64,000 nucleotides of DNA from Geoglobus acetivorans (GCF_039641995.1 NZ_CP087714.1:1839523-1903522); one strand, 5' to 3'; positions 8,187 through 18,370 are shown, numbered from the stretch's first letter. Translations and numbers: made by a program. The notes: generated by a model from the sequence alone, not told the origin.

Positions 8187-8654
8187 TCACTTCAACTTCT
8201 CGTATTCTTCATCGCTCAGGACTTTATTCAGATCAATCAATATCAGAAGACCGTCTGGTAGCTTTCCAACGCCTTTCAGGAATCTTGCTTCACTCCGGGA
8301 AGTGATGACCTGGGGAAGCTCCTCAATTTCCGAGACTGGAAGGTACTTGACTTCGGTCACATTGTCGACCATCATGCCAATTACTGCATTATCGTATTCT
8401 ACGACAATAATTCTTGTATTGTTGTCGATTGGTTTCGGTTCCATGTTAAAACGCTTTCTGAGGTTAATTATTGTTGTAATCTGCCCTCGTAGGTTTATCA
8501 CCCCCTCTACAAAATCGGGGGCGTTTGGTATCCTCGTAATCTCTGAAGGTTTGATGATTTCTCTGACCTGCGAGATATCTACACCGTATCTCTCCTCTCC
8601 GAGTGTGAACACGATTACTTGAACATTATCATTGCTTCTAATAACTTCCTGCAT
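8187..8654 (-). CDS. cheW: CheW coupling protein
   Basis: CheW bridges the receptor tip and CheA. The protein of about 155 aa is a single CheW domain with VIVFTLGEERYGVDISQVREII and the typical VEGVINLRGQITTIINLRKRF core. The start ATG at 8654 follows a GGGTGAT ribosome site; an in-frame GTG at 8663 is the alternative. It lies 28 nt after the receptor gene. Confidence 0.95.
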   Translation of the reverse strand: MQEVIRSNDNVQVIVFTLGEERYGVDISQVREIIKPSEITRIPNAPDFVEGVINLRGQITTIINLRKRFNMEPKPIDNNTRIIVVEYDNAVIGMMVDNVTEVKYLPVSEIEELPQVITSRSEARFLKGVGKLPDGLLILIDLNKVLSDEEYEKLK

Positions 8655-8691
8655 CTCAATCACCCATAAAAAATTTAGGTGGTGTTAGATA

Positions 8692-11600
8692 CTATTTCTC
8701 ATCTGACAGGCTATTGGACTGAGCGACCTTGCTTGACTTAAATGTTTCAATCATCGTGTTCAGCGTTTCATTAGCAATGTCTTTTATCTTGGCCATGGCA
8801 AGGTTGATCTGCTGGATTGCTGCAGTCTGCTCTTCAATCGCTGCAGAGGTCTCTTCACTGCTTGCAGCATTTTCTTCAGCTGTTGAAGCGACTTCCTCGA
8901 AGTTCTTAGCTACCTGCTCTATCTTTTCCAGCCCCTTCTGAGCAGCATCTGCCACAGTTTCGAGCATTTTACTGATCTCAATCACGGAATTACCTATGTC
9001 CCTCGCTTTATTTAATGCTTCAGTAATGTTGGCGCTACCTTCCATACTCGCTTCTTTCACAGCGTTTGTTGCATTGATGACTTTCTTGGTTTCCTCCTGG
9101 ACCTTTGAGACGATCTCATTTATCTCTTCGGTGCTCTTCCGGCTCTCCTCAGCTAATTTTCTGACCTCATCAGCAACGACTGCAAATCCCCTACCGTGTT
9201 CTCCGGCCCTTGCTGCCTCGATAGCTGCATTTAATGCGAGAAGGTTGGTCTGATCTGCAATCGTCTTGATTTTCTCCGTAACTTTCCCTATTTTAATGAC
9301 TGCCTCCTCAAGAGCCTGCACAACATTGGCTGCAACATCCACTTCTGCAACAATCTGCTCAATTGCACTTAGTGCCTTTTCACCAACCTCTGCCGCTTTC
9401 TGTGCATTTTCCGATGCGACCTTAGACGTGTGTGTGAACTCCACAGCTTTTTCTGTGAGATCCTTGAACATTTTCTCCGATTCCTTTAGATGCACCATCG
9501 ACTCGTTTGCGAGTCTGGATAGATTTTCACTTCCGGTTGCAATCTGCTGAGAGGCAGAGCTGATCTGTTCCATTCCTGAATTCATCTGGGTGAGTGCCTC
9601 GTCGGTCTCGTTAAGTCTCTCATTGACATTTCTCATACCGTATACAAGTTTTACAACTATATTTTCCATCTTTTCGGCAAGAGTATTGAATGTGTCAACG
9701 ACATCTCCAAACTCATCATCCTTCTCTTTTTCAAGTCTCACGTCGAGATTTCCTGACTGTAGCTCCTTGATACCGTAGCTAAGTTTTTCGAGGTTTGACC
9801 TAACGTATTTGAGCATGTCTTCTATTTCTTTTTCTTTCTGCTTAATTTCACTCAGATCTACAACATATTCCACAGCTCCAATTATTTCTCCCTTCTCATT
9901 TCTTACGGGCGAACCAGTGTACATAATGGGTGTCTCTTTTCCATTGGGCCTTGCTATCGTTTCTTCAGTTACAGACTGCCCTGTAATCATTGCTCTATGT
10001 ACTGCACATTTTTCGGTGTTGCAGTCATCCGTTTTGAAAAGCTCGTAACATTTCTTACCAATGATATCCTCTAACTTAGTTCCAAGAACTTTCGCAGTGG
10101 CATTATTGGCAGTAATGATTGTAAAGTCTTTGTCCACTTTTATAACAGGAGTATCAACTGCATTGAGTATCGTTTTAACCTCTTCCTCCTTCTGTTTGAC
10201 CTCTGAGACGTCCATGAATACATCTATTGCTCCGACAAATTTGCCATCAATATACATTGGAACACATGAAACCAGCACAGGTATTTCTTCACCGTTAATT
10301 GCTCTTGTGGTTGCTCTGAGATTTATTATTGGTTCTTTTGTTTCTATTACTTTGTCTGCTACAGTCTTACCTCCGACAGTGTGGAATATCTCGTTGGGGT
10401 GCTTTCCAATAATTTCGTCGGCTTTTTCAAATCCTGCAAGCTTTGCCACCTCATCGTTACAGTACCTTATGATTCCCCCTTCATCTACAAACAGAAGATA
10501 TGCGGGATAGGGTATGTTTTTCACAAACTCCTCTATGAATGACAATGTTTGTTTAATTTCAGTTAAATCTTCGACAGTTTCCACGACTGCAGTAAGGTTG
10601 CCGTTTATGTCATAGATAGGCGCTGCAGTGGCCTTTACATAGCGCCTTTCGCCATTTTTGACATCAATCCACGTTTCAACAACGTAGGCCTCATCTGCTA
10701 TATCAGACCTGTCGACAATGTCGTAGTGTTTCTCAGCATCCTTGGGATTGTCAATAATCAGGTCTGCGAGAATTGGGCGCTTCTCCTTGTAAAATGGCAT
10801 CCACTGTTTATCCGTACCAACGATTTCTTCAGCTTTAACACCTGTGAGCTTCTCCGCTGCCTTGTTCCAGTATCTCAGCTTGTGATCCTTGTCAACCATG
10901 AACGCAGCGACAGGTATACTGTCGAGAATCTCTTTAATTTCTTCCTCTTTCTCCTTAGTTTCAGTGACGTCAATGAACGTATAAAGTACACCATCAAGTT
11001 TATCGTCCTGATTGAAAACAGGTACACAGGAGATTACTGCTGGGAAACTTGAATTTCCCACTTTAATTTCATCCTCAAATTCGAAAACAGGTTTGCCTGT
11101 TCTTAGCACCCGCTCAGCAATGTTCTCTTCTGCTTTTGATACAATCACTTCGTTGATATTCTTTCCAGTTATTTCACCTGCATCATTGTATCCTGCCAGT
11201 CTGACAAGTTCGTTATTCACATATCTGATTTTACCATCTGAATCTACAAATACGGCATAAATAGGTCGAGGTAGGTTGAAAAAGACCCTTTTAACGAATT
11301 CTCTCTTGTCGTTAAGCTCATTTTCTTTCTGTTTGAGTTCAGTAATGTCATAGAATGACTTAACGTAGCCCACGTATTTGCCGTCGAGATATACCGGATA
11401 AGCTTTTATCTCTGCAAAAAACTCGAATCCATTCTTGGTTATGATTTTTGCTTCAATTTCGACTGATTCGCCGTTCTTTATTTTATTGACCATCTCCCTA
11501 CCAACTTCCTCGTAGTCAGGATGGATAACTGCAAAATCCGACGGCTTCTTTCCGATTAACTGTTCTCCAGTCTCATATCCTGCAAGTCTTGCAGCATTAT

Positions 11601-11898
11601 CGTTAGCGTACGCGATTCTGCCGTCTCTATCCACAAAAATTACTGTTCCAGGAAGATTTTTGAAAATCTCTTTCATCAATACGGCCGAGCCATCCTTTTT
11701 ACTTGAGAGTTGCTTCTTTAAGGACTCTATTTCTTTGTTTTTCTCTGAAAGCTCGCTTTTCAGTTTCTTAATCTCGGTTTTCTCCTTGTTGCAATCATTC
11801 TCCCTTTTGGCAAATGTTCCGGATTCTATAATTGATTTAAGTCTCGAAACTGTCTCCTCATCATTTAGAACAGAGAGAAGTTTCTCTAAATCATCCAC
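8692..11898 (-). CDS. Soluble methyl-accepting chemotaxis protein with five PAS domains
   Basis: This receptor of about 1068 aa begins with a coiled coil (residues 1-70) and has five PAS modules, at about 75-190, 200-320, 320-450, 450-570 and 570-690, each ending in a PAC-type DITELK/DVTETK-like motif. A HAMP-like segment ([21 protein letters not shown]) and a long signalling coiled coil follow, with the invariant hairpin tip [20 protein letters not shown]. No transmembrane helix is seen, so it is cytoplasmic and should sense redox, energy or an internal ligand. PAS5 carries a cysteine cluster ([19 protein letters not shown]) that could hold a cofactor. The GTG at 11898 is favoured by GAGGTGGT just upstream; a GTG at 11907 is in frame. 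Confidence 0.93.
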   Translation of the reverse strand: MDDLEKLLSVLNDEETVSRLKSIIESGTFAKRENDCNKEKTEIKKLKSELSEKNKEIESLKKQLSSKKDGSAVLMKEIFKNLPGTVIFVDRDGRIAYANDNAARLAGYETGEQLIGKKPSDFAVIHPDYEEVGREMVNKIKNGESVEIEAKIITKNGFEFFAEIKAYPVYLDGKYVGYVKSFYDITELKQKENELNDKREFVKRVFFNLPRPIYAVFVDSDGKIRYVNNELVRLAGYNDAGEITGKNINEVIVSKAEENIAERVLRTGKPVFEFEDEIKVGNSSFPAVISCVPVFNQDDKLDGVLYTFIDVTETKEKEEEIKEILDSIPVAAFMVDKDHKLRYWNKAAEKLTGVKAEEIVGTDKQWMPFYKEKRPILADLIIDNPKDAEKHYDIVDRSDIADEAYVVETWIDVKNGERRYVKATAAPIYDINGNLTAVVETVEDLTEIKQTLSFIEEFVKNIPYPAYLLFVDEGGIIRYCNDEVAKLAGFEKADEIIGKHPNEIFHTVGGKTVADKVIETKEPIINLRATTRAINGEEIPVLVSCVPMYIDGKFVGAIDVFMDVSEVKQKEEEVKTILNAVDTPVIKVDKDFTIITANNATAKVLGTKLEDIIGKKCYELFKTDDCNTEKCAVHRAMITGQSVTEETIARPNGKETPIMYTGSPVRNEKGEIIGAVEYVVDLSEIKQKEKEIEDMLKYVRSNLEKLSYGIKELQSGNLDVRLEKEKDDEFGDVVDTFNTLAEKMENIVVKLVYGMRNVNERLNETDEALTQMNSGMEQISSASQQIATGSENLSRLANESMVHLKESEKMFKDLTEKAVEFTHTSKVASENAQKAAEVGEKALSAIEQIVAEVDVAANVVQALEEAVIKIGKVTEKIKTIADQTNLLALNAAIEAARAGEHGRGFAVVADEVRKLAEESRKSTEEINEIVSKVQEETKKVINATNAVKEASMEGSANITEALNKARDIGNSVIEISKMLETVADAAQKGLEKIEQVAKNFEEVASTAEENAASSEETSAAIEEQTAAIQQINLAMAKIKDIANETLNTMIETFKSSKVAQSNSLSDEK

Positions 11899-11907
11899 GC
11901 TCACCAC

Positions 11908-12068
11908 CTCTGGCAGATAAAATTCTTAAGATAATAATAAAGCTTGCTTTGAGAAAGCGAATCCAAAATCCGAAAGTAACATTGTGAAATTTCAAAAATG
12001 CAATTGCAAAAATCTAAGCACACAGTGGAAAGTAAATTATATATCCGGCTCTATGTTTGATCAAAGTA
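11908..12068. promoter_or_regulatory. Divergent promoter region between the receptor operon and a small membrane gene
   Basis: On the minus side an AT-rich TATA candidate lies at about 11926-11940 ahead of the receptor. On the plus side ATTATATATCC (about 12035-12045) lies about 25 nt before the ATG at 12069. Midway, at 12000-12007, is the palindrome GCAATTGC, also found at 1308-1315 and, with one change, at 21041-21048 upstream of the archaellin operon. A shared motility regulator site is an inference. Confidence 0.45.
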
Positions 12069-12245
12069 ATGGATGCACAAAAAATAAGCCCGTTGGATAT
12101 AAGTTTCTCAGCAATAGCCGTGTTCTCCTCAATTATGCTCACTTATCGATGGCTAAGCCTTTACGACAAATTTGATCCAGTTATAAACTTCTACTCTGCT
12201 CTTCTAACCGCTTCGCTTGTACTTTTAATCCTCAAAAGAAGATAA
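12069..12245 (+). CDS. Small membrane protein, convergent with the archaellum operon
   Basis: The 58 aa product has two hydrophobic helices (about 11-27 and 38-55) separated by YRWLSLYDKFDPVINFY, and ends in a basic KRR. No family recognised. A good TATA box at about 12035-12045 puts transcription initiation at the ATG, so it is probably leaderless; a TTG at 12057 is less likely. Its last 21 nt overlap the 3' end of the kinase-like gene on the other strand. Its place between the receptor and archaellum operons hints at a motility role. Confidence 0.5.
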   Translation: MDAQKISPLDISFSAIAVFSSIMLTYRWLSLYDKFDPVINFYSALLTASLVLLILKRR

Positions 12246-12899
12246 GACCTCATCAAAATTCTTTTTAGTTTTTGATTCATATTCGTGCATTTCGTCAAGA
12301 ACTTTTTTCATTTTTAGACTGCTTTCCTTGATAAATCGTATGGCTTGTTTATATTCTATCTCATCTTCAAGTTCAGCAACACCAAGAATGACAGCGAGAG
12401 CGTTCCTCAACCTGTCCGCAAGATACTGAAAATATTCAAGATTGGCATTTAACTGATTCAAAGCACCTTCCAGCTTTTCCCTTGCCTCAATTGATTCAAT
12501 AACCTTGATCAAGAAATTCGTGAGATCGCTGAAAACTTGAACAGCTTCTTCAAAGTTTCCGTCTTCTTTTATAAATATGTATATTGACGTATCTTCGGAA
12601 AGGGGCATTGTAAACAAAAAATCATGCATTGTATCCCCATTGCACTTCCTACACGGAACAATGTTGACGAATTTTGGCTGGAAGTTTAAATATCTGCATG
12701 TGCTCACATCCTCTTTTAGCATAGTATATTTTTCTGAACCGTCCAGAATAATAACGGCCGTGCAGATGTCGAGTTCAGAAATTTTGCTTGTAAAGTATTT
12801 GAAAATGTCCCTTCTATCTTTGAGGAACCACACATTAATTGCTATTTCAAACGCTTTGAAAAGTAGTTCATTGATCCTTGCTGAATCGCTGCCCATCAT
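12225..12899 (-). CDS. Kinase-like protein: GAF-like sensor plus degenerate DHp helix pair, no ATPase domain
   Basis: The 224 aa protein starts with a compact GAF-like domain (about 5-130) containing two Cys pairs (ICTAV; CRKCNGD). A helical region follows with NLEYFQYLADRLRNALAVILGVAEL, which resembles a histidine-kinase H-box but has Asp where the phospho-acceptor His would be. No N-, D- or G-box follows; the chain ends about 60 residues later in a helical tail. It is the last gene of the archaellum operon, overlapping its upstream neighbour as ATGA. It could be a dimerising sensor or scaffold that talks to CheA or the motor. Function unproven. Confidence 0.6.
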   Translation of the reverse strand: MMGSDSARINELLFKAFEIAINVWFLKDRRDIFKYFTSKISELDICTAVIILDGSEKYTMLKEDVSTCRYLNFQPKFVNIVPCRKCNGDTMHDFLFTMPLSEDTSIYIFIKEDGNFEEAVQVFSDLTNFLIKVIESIEAREKLEGALNQLNANLEYFQYLADRLRNALAVILGVAELEDEIEYKQAIRFIKESSLKMKKVLDEMHEYESKTKKNFDEVLSSFED

Positions 12900-13537
12900 G
12901 ACACTCCCTGAAGGGACTTTAATCTCATCAATATTTCGTTCAACTCAGATTCGAGTTCCTCAGCGGCAAATTTTTTCCCTTTAAGGTCTCGGAGTAGATC
13001 TATCTCCTCCTCTTCTTCTACCTGAACTTCTTTCGCAAGACTGGAGATTAGATCGTCCTCTTCATCGAATTCTATTTTCGTTTCACCTTCTTCTTCCTCA
13101 TCGTCTTCTCCGTCAGTCTCTTCAAGAGGAACGATGGATATCTCCTCTTCAACATCTTCCATAGACAGGTCATCCAACTGTCCAAGCTCTGGCAATCCAG
13201 GAAGGTCTTCAGCTTCATCGGAAACCGCTTCAGGAGAGTTTATCTGACTCGCAGTTTCCATTTCTTCGAGCAGATTTTCCTGCACTTCGACATTTTTCAC
13301 GACGAGTTCATCAATGGGATTTGTCTCATCCATACTACCTGAATTTGACTCCGCATCTTTCTTTATCCCTTCCGAGGCAACTTTCTCTAACACCTGATCA
13401 ATCTTTTTGATCTCTTCATCCATATTTTTCTTTATTTTTATATTTGGCAGTCTCAAGCTCAGGTTATTTTTAGATAGCAGCTGTGGCACAATGATCGCCA
13501 CAACTGCGAATACAACTCCGACAATTATTTCCCACAT
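12896..13537 (-). CDS. Membrane-anchored acidic protein of the archaellum operon
   Basis: The 213 aa protein has one N-terminal transmembrane helix (residues 2-20, WEIIVGVVFAVVAIIVPQLL), then a basic stretch, a helical segment, a very acidic low-complexity region (about 60-180) and a C-terminal helix with coiled-coil character (ELESELNEILMRLKSL). A GGGAGGTGG ribosome site precedes the ATG. It follows arlJ closely. Crenarchaeal ArlX also has one transmembrane helix and coiled coils and rings the motor; this could play a similar part or be a lineage-specific ArlC/D/E-type protein. No sequence match to ArlX is claimed. Confidence 0.6.
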   Translation of the reverse strand: MWEIIVGVVFAVVAIIVPQLLSKNNLSLRLPNIKIKKNMDEEIKKIDQVLEKVASEGIKKDAESNSGSMDETNPIDELVVKNVEVQENLLEEMETASQINSPEAVSDEAEDLPGLPELGQLDDLSMEDVEEEISIVPLEETDGEDDEEEEGETKIEFDEEDDLISSLAKEVQVEEEEEIDLLRDLKGKKFAAEELESELNEILMRLKSLQGVS

Positions 13538-13573
13538 ATTCTCCCACCTCCCAGCACTACCATTTTGACCATT

Positions 13574-15211
13574 TTAACCCGCCTCCGCCAACGACGGGAA
13601 CGAAAACGCCCAGTCCACACCTATTGGTACAAATATGAATATTATCCCCGAAAGTATCATCAGAATGCTGATGTAAAAGTACATCATGTAATTAGCACTT
13701 CCTTTTACTATTTTCATTGACAGGGCATTTGAAAGAATCAGAATGAGGCTGACAAAGAGTGCATACATTTCAAAAAGGCCAACGGGTACAGCACTGAAAA
13801 GTCCGAAGTTCATACCAGCCAGTCCAGTCTTGCTCATAATATCCGAGGCACTTCCAAAGGTCGAGAGTTGAGATTCAAACATTTTTGAAATCAGACTTGT
13901 GAATTTCTCGAGTATTTTTGTGATAAAGAGTATCAACCCAACCATCGAAACGTGTAGGGGGATTACTAAGTTTATAAAACCGTTAGAGATTAGGTCTCTT
14001 TTAAGTCTTAAGAGCACCATTTCCAAGTTTGAAGAGCCCACAATCTCTCCAACAAGATTCGCATCCCCACCCATATCGGTTGCATCGATGAATATTGGTG
14101 TAAGTTTGCTTATCAGATAACTTCCGCTCTCACCCGTAAATTTGTCCCAGCTTATCTTTGGATCCAGTCCGAGACTCAATCTTTTATGTAATGGCATGAC
14201 GAGGTCTTTCAGTTCACCCAGATTCTTTTTGTCCAGCCTTGAAAGGGCTTCAGCCATTCCAACTCCAGCACCAGAGATTGTTGCACCAAGGCCTCGGATT
14301 ACGCTTGTGAATGCTTCATCTCTTTTACTAATTTTCCTGTCATCTCTGTAGCCTATTATTCCCAGCGGTAACAAAACGAAACCTGAAATTATCAGGCCAA
14401 TTCCTTTTGCGTCAATTCCCAGTATTTCCATTTCGGGATTAAATACGGCAGGCAAGACTGAAAAAATCAGTAACGCTGCAAGAAAAATTGGCAAGAGCAG
14501 TACTTGCAGCCTTGAGATTGTCATTTGTTCCTTAGATTTTATGGGCATACTATGTGTTTTTGCGTCTTTAGGCGTCGCCTTATATAGCATAAAAACTCCG
14601 AAAAGTGAAAATGCTAGGCTTGAGAATATTGCTGTGAGTATCATTGATAGAGGATCGCTAACGCTGTAGATTACGATAGAGAGCAGGATAACAACTGATA
14701 TCAATGTAGTGGACACAAGGATAGATACGTAGGCATCGGTCCACTTTCTCAGGCTTTCAAGACTTCTCTGGTATTCGTCCTTTCTCACGGTTTTGAATGT
14801 CCTCCATTCTCGCTCAATAAATTCTTCATCTGGTTCTCCAGATGCTATGGCATTCGAAAATCTGTTAAGCAGCTCTTTCAACCTTTTATGTTTTACTTTT
14901 TCTGCTATAAGCTCACAAGCCGTGGCATAATCGTAATGCCATTTTTGAGTCAGATCACGAATTTGTTTGAAATATTTGCTGGGGCTATATTCCTTCTTTT
15001 CAGCAACAAGTTCAAATATTTTGTCTCTGCTCAGGTTGGCAGTTGATAGCGATGCCATGTATGTGAGTGTGAAAAGTAGATCGTTATCCATTAATTTCTC
15101 TTCACTCATCTCCTTTAGTTTCCTGGCTATATTTGCAAACAGAGGTATGTTTATCTCCCTCTGCCAGAAACTTTTTTTAGTTTTGAATATCTTCGATGTC
15201 TTGAATTCCAT
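13574..15211 (-). CDS. arlJ: ArlJ (FlaJ) archaellum membrane platform protein
   Basis: ArlJ is the polytopic membrane core on which the ArlI ATPase works to assemble and rotate the archaellum; it belongs to the T2SF/TadC superfamily. The protein of about 545 aa has a soluble N-terminal helical domain, a first membrane block (about 160-210), a second (about 235-290), a large cytoplasmic domain with the T2SF pattern (ISGAGVGMAEALSRL), and further helices to the C-terminus. The ATG at 15211 follows GAGGTGG; a GTG at 15226 overlapping the arlI stop is an alternative. Confidence 0.93.
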   Translation of the reverse strand: MEFKTSKIFKTKKSFWQREINIPLFANIARKLKEMSEEKLMDNDLLFTLTYMASLSTANLSRDKIFELVAEKKEYSPSKYFKQIRDLTQKWHYDYATACELIAEKVKHKRLKELLNRFSNAIASGEPDEEFIEREWRTFKTVRKDEYQRSLESLRKWTDAYVSILVSTTLISVVILLSIVIYSVSDPLSMILTAIFSSLAFSLFGVFMLYKATPKDAKTHSMPIKSKEQMTISRLQVLLLPIFLAALLIFSVLPAVFNPEMEILGIDAKGIGLIISGFVLLPLGIIGYRDDRKISKRDEAFTSVIRGLGATISGAGVGMAEALSRLDKKNLGELKDLVMPLHKRLSLGLDPKISWDKFTGESGSYLISKLTPIFIDATDMGGDANLVGEIVGSSNLEMVLLRLKRDLISNGFINLVIPLHVSMVGLILFITKILEKFTSLISKMFESQLSTFGSASDIMSKTGLAGMNFGLFSAVPVGLFEMYALFVSLILILSNALSMKIVKGSANYMMYFYISILMILSGIIFIFVPIGVDWAFSFPSLAEAG

Positions 15212-15222
15212 ACATATCCACC

Positions 15223-17112
15223 TCACACCTTGATGTTCAGCAAACCGCTCTTCTGTATCTTTGACAGTGTTCTGAAAAACTCGTAGAAGTCCACTACTCC
15301 TTCTTCGTGCAATTTTTTCAGTATTTTTGCTCTTTTTTCGACTTCCTGATAAATCACTTTCTTTTTATTGGGCGGAATGCCGAGTCGAGTGGCTATCTTC
15401 TGCTCCAAAAGATACGAGCTACCAAATCCGGTAAAAACATGAGTGTCTGTTACTGGATCCCACTGAAAAACTTCGATAAATGAGACTCCACCTTTTTGTG
15501 GGTTGTACCCAATTATCTCGCTTACGCTCAGCACCCTTCTTACGAGTTTCCCGTCAGGTCTTCTTACGGCACTCTGTATAACTACGAAGTTTAAATTATC
15601 TATAAATGTTTTCGGAACGCTTATAGGCTCAGTCGTAAGTCTCTGGATGAGTTTTTCTACGGTAGCAGCATGAAACGTGGACATGACAGGATGGCCAGTC
15701 TGCATGGCCTGAAATGCAATGTTGCCCTCAACACCTCTAATCTCACCAACGAGTATGTAATTTGGCCTCTGCCTTAATGCCGCTTTGAGCAAATCGAACA
15801 TTGTGACATCTGAGCCGCTTCCCTCGCCAAGTGTGCCACCTCTCGTACTGCCTCTGGTGACCTCTCTCGTCCAGTTTCTGTGAGGTACCTGCAGTTCAGG
15901 GGTATCCTCAATGGTAACAACCTTGGCATCAGGTCTAATAAATGCAGTTATTGCATTGAGTAGTGTGGTTTTACCACTTGCAGTTTCTCCACAGATAAAT
16001 CCACTCATACCTTCACCTATTAGAAGCCAGAGGTAACCAGCAATCATGTAGTCAAGAGAACCGAACTCTATCAGCTGAAGAACGCTGAATGGGGTCTCAT
16101 TAAACTTTCTTATTGTGAAGTTACTGCCATTTTTGCTGATATCATTACCATACACAATGTTAATTCTGCTTCCATCTGGAAGTGTAGCATCAACTATTGG
16201 GTCCTTGTAAGTAACAGGTTTGCCAATTCTCTCTGCAAGCTTTATTATAAATTTGTTGAGGGTCTCTTCTTCTCTAAACTCAATTACGCTTTTTAATCCT
16301 TTGAAGATCTTGTGTTCAATAAATATTGGACCAAGGCCACTGCAGGAGATATCTTCGATGTATTTGTCTCTTATGTATGGCTCCAGAACGCCGAGACCTA
16401 TTTTATCCCTTATCAGTGCATATTCCAGTGCCTTGTATTGCTGTTCTGTTACATAGATCTTGTCAATTCTGGAGGACCCATTTTTGCTGAATAGTTTGGA
16501 TAAGAAGCCAAGTTTTATCTTTGGCGACGGTGCGAAACTTAACTTGCCCTGAATATCGTTTGCAATACTATATTCAGCAAGCTCAGTTTTATCAACAATC
16601 TCACATATCTCTTTGAGAGCGTCTTTCAGAATTCTGGTTTTTACAGCTTCATCTTCAGGATCAAATTCAATATCGGTTATGTAATCAACAAGTTTCAGCT
16701 CTACCTGTTTCAGTAGGTCTTCAACACCAGTTAGCAGTGTCGGCTCTATTGGAATGTAGTAGTTCCTGACGTCATTCTTATCCGGATAAATGTGAATATA
16801 AATCTGCTCGTCGGCTGGATAGATTAGGTTTGGATTGTCCATATCTCCGTGTTTTTTCCTGTCGAGTTTTGGAGCAAATCTCGGTATTCCAATCTTATCT
16901 ATCGGGAGTATATGTATGTATTCCAGCAGGTGGAGATTCTTCTCCACCTCTCTTTTCATCCTTTCAGGCAGCAATCTGTAGATTCCACAGCTCTGAAGAT
17001 TCTCGTGGCTATGTGTATCTTCGAGTTGCTTGGGTTTAAACGGAAAATTAGCCACAACACCCTGCTTGAGTTCCCTGGGCTTGTAACTGAATTCAAGTTT
17101 GCTGTCTGTCAT
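15223..17112 (-). CDS. arlI: ArlI (FlaI) archaellum assembly and rotation ATPase
   Basis: ArlI is the hexameric type II/IV secretion ATPase that drives archaellum assembly and rotation. Walker A GETASGKTTLLNA, the Asp box (VTIEDTPEL), Walker B (YILVGEIRG) and the His box (AMQTGHPVMSTFHAAT) are intact. I prefer the ATG at 17112 (MTDSKLEFSYKPRELKQG, about 629 aa), 40 nt after the arlH stop. The longer frame from 17211 would run back into arlH and adds a basic segment unlike the family. A weak TATA-like AAAATATAT lies near 17150. Confidence 0.94.
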   Translation of the reverse strand: MTDSKLEFSYKPRELKQGVVANFPFKPKQLEDTHSHENLQSCGIYRLLPERMKREVEKNLHLLEYIHILPIDKIGIPRFAPKLDRKKHGDMDNPNLIYPADEQIYIHIYPDKNDVRNYYIPIEPTLLTGVEDLLKQVELKLVDYITDIEFDPEDEAVKTRILKDALKEICEIVDKTELAEYSIANDIQGKLSFAPSPKIKLGFLSKLFSKNGSSRIDKIYVTEQQYKALEYALIRDKIGLGVLEPYIRDKYIEDISCSGLGPIFIEHKIFKGLKSVIEFREEETLNKFIIKLAERIGKPVTYKDPIVDATLPDGSRINIVYGNDISKNGSNFTIRKFNETPFSVLQLIEFGSLDYMIAGYLWLLIGEGMSGFICGETASGKTTLLNAITAFIRPDAKVVTIEDTPELQVPHRNWTREVTRGSTRGGTLGEGSGSDVTMFDLLKAALRQRPNYILVGEIRGVEGNIAFQAMQTGHPVMSTFHAATVEKLIQRLTTEPISVPKTFIDNLNFVVIQSAVRRPDGKLVRRVLSVSEIIGYNPQKGGVSFIEVFQWDPVTDTHVFTGFGSSYLLEQKIATRLGIPPNKKKVIYQEVEKRAKILKKLHEEGVVDFYEFFRTLSKIQKSGLLNIKV

Positions 17113-17152
17113 ATTCGCAACCAATACACAATGTTTTCTCGATATATTTTTC

Positions 17153-17875
17153 TTATGTCCTCGCCTCAGACACAGGTATGATCTTAAGGCCGAATCCGGG
17201 ATGAACCTCAAAGCTTACAATATTTCCTGTAGTTTTCTTAGCCCCTCTTATTTTTGCAACTTCAAGGACGCTCACATACCTTTCACCGACCTGTTCCTTC
17301 CTGAGGAACAGATGACAATCACATGCTGACCTGATTCTAACAAGAGTATCTTCTTTAAAAGCATGCTGGTGTAGTGTGATCAATATCGTTTTACCGTTGT
17401 CTGCAAGGTTTTTCAGTCGCGTCAGGAATTCAAGCACGTCATCTTCAGTCGAATATGTTGTGAACATCGTTAATGAATCAACAATAATGACATTCTCTTT
17501 GATGACTTTCATGTGGTTGGCTACGAGATTGAGTATCCTTCTCATCTGTTCAGTACTCCAGTCAATACCTTCAATATGAACAGGGAATATCCTGACATAT
17601 CCAAACGCGTAAAAGTCCGATATGTCAAGACTGAGTGATTCCATCTGTCTCAGCAGGCTTTTTATGGTATTTTCTGTTGTATAGTATGCAATTTCCAGTC
17701 CATTGAGGAGGCCACCATACGCGAATTGCTGGCATAAAACACTTTTACCTGTATCGTTCTCACCTTCGATTAATGTCAATGAGCCTAAGGGGATCCCACC
17801 ACCCAGCCTTTTGTCTATTTCGGTGTTCCCACTGGTCAAAATATTCTTGTTTTCTTCATCTTCAAAGATATCCAT
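17153..17875 (-). CDS. arlH: ArlH (FlaH) RecA-like ATP-binding motor protein
   Basis: ArlH is a KaiC-like protein that binds ATP and pairs with ArlI at the motor base. The 240 aa protein has Walker A GENDTGKSVLCQQF and Walker B NVIIVDSLTMF. The start ATG follows a GGGGGTGGTGAT ribosome site, close after arlG. Phospho-switching of ArlH is known in Sulfolobus; nothing in this sequence settles whether it occurs here. Confidence 0.94.
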   Translation of the reverse strand: MDIFEDEENKNILTSGNTEIDKRLGGGIPLGSLTLIEGENDTGKSVLCQQFAYGGLLNGLEIAYYTTENTIKSLLRQMESLSLDISDFYAFGYVRIFPVHIEGIDWSTEQMRRILNLVANHMKVIKENVIIVDSLTMFTTYSTEDDVLEFLTRLKNLADNGKTILITLHQHAFKEDTLVRIRSACDCHLFLRKEQVGERYVSVLEVAKIRGAKKTTGNIVSFEVHPGFGLKIIPVSEART

Positions 17876-17891
17876 CCATCACCACCCCCTA

Positions 17892-18365
17892 TCAACCAAC
17901 AACAAAATCCAGAACATTACAGATCGCATTTGGAGTGCATACCTGTAAGACGTATGTGCCATTATCAAGCGATACAGTCGCATTTGCAGAGGCAATTTCA
18001 CCGGGGTCAAATATGTTCGGGTTGATCAGTTCGTTGACTATTGTGTAATTTGCGGTCAGATATCTTGTAATCGTGGCTCCGCTCGTTGTTGTGCCATAAA
18101 TGAACATGTCGAATTTGTTGAAGTTGATGAATTTTTCAGTACCGGTATTCTTCACATAAGTGGTCAGTTCTCCGATAATAGGATCGTAAGAGACATTTAT
18201 CAACGTTATATCTGTTTTAAGCCTTTCAATCTCGGATTTAACACCTCCCTTATAGCCTTCAAGAGTCGTATCTGCTAAGTTGGTGTTTCCAGCTATAAGA
18301 GTGTATGCAAGTGAGATTAGAAACACAGTAATTATCAATGTGGCTATAATGGTATGGAATCCCAC
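17892..18365 (-). CDS. arlG: ArlG (FlaG) archaellum stator component
   Basis: ArlG caps ArlF filaments in the pseudo-periplasm and helps anchor the motor to the S-layer. The 157 aa protein has an archaellin-like hydrophobic N-terminal helix (TIIATLIITVFLISLAYTLIAG) and a beta-rich extracellular domain. It lacks a basic class III peptide before the helix, as usual for ArlG. The start is GTG at 18365, after GAGGTGAT, close behind arlF. Confidence 0.9.
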   Translation of the reverse strand: MGFHTIIATLIITVFLISLAYTLIAGNTNLADTTLEGYKGGVKSEIERLKTDITLINVSYDPIIGELTTYVKNTGTEKFINFNKFDMFIYGTTTSGATITRYLTANYTIVNELINPNIFDPGEIASANATVSLDNGTYVLQVCTPNAICNVLDFVVG

Positions 18366-18370
18366 TCATA

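Noticed and set aside
8729..10510. Several 70-150 codon plus-strand frames within the receptor gene
   Set aside because: All lie opposite PAS or MCP coding sequence and are Ser/Thr/Ile-rich shadows of its codon bias.
17112..17211. Longer ArlI reading frame starting inside arlH
   Set aside because: The extra 33 residues overlap arlH by 59 nt and do not resemble ArlI N-termini; ATG 17112 gives a normal start.
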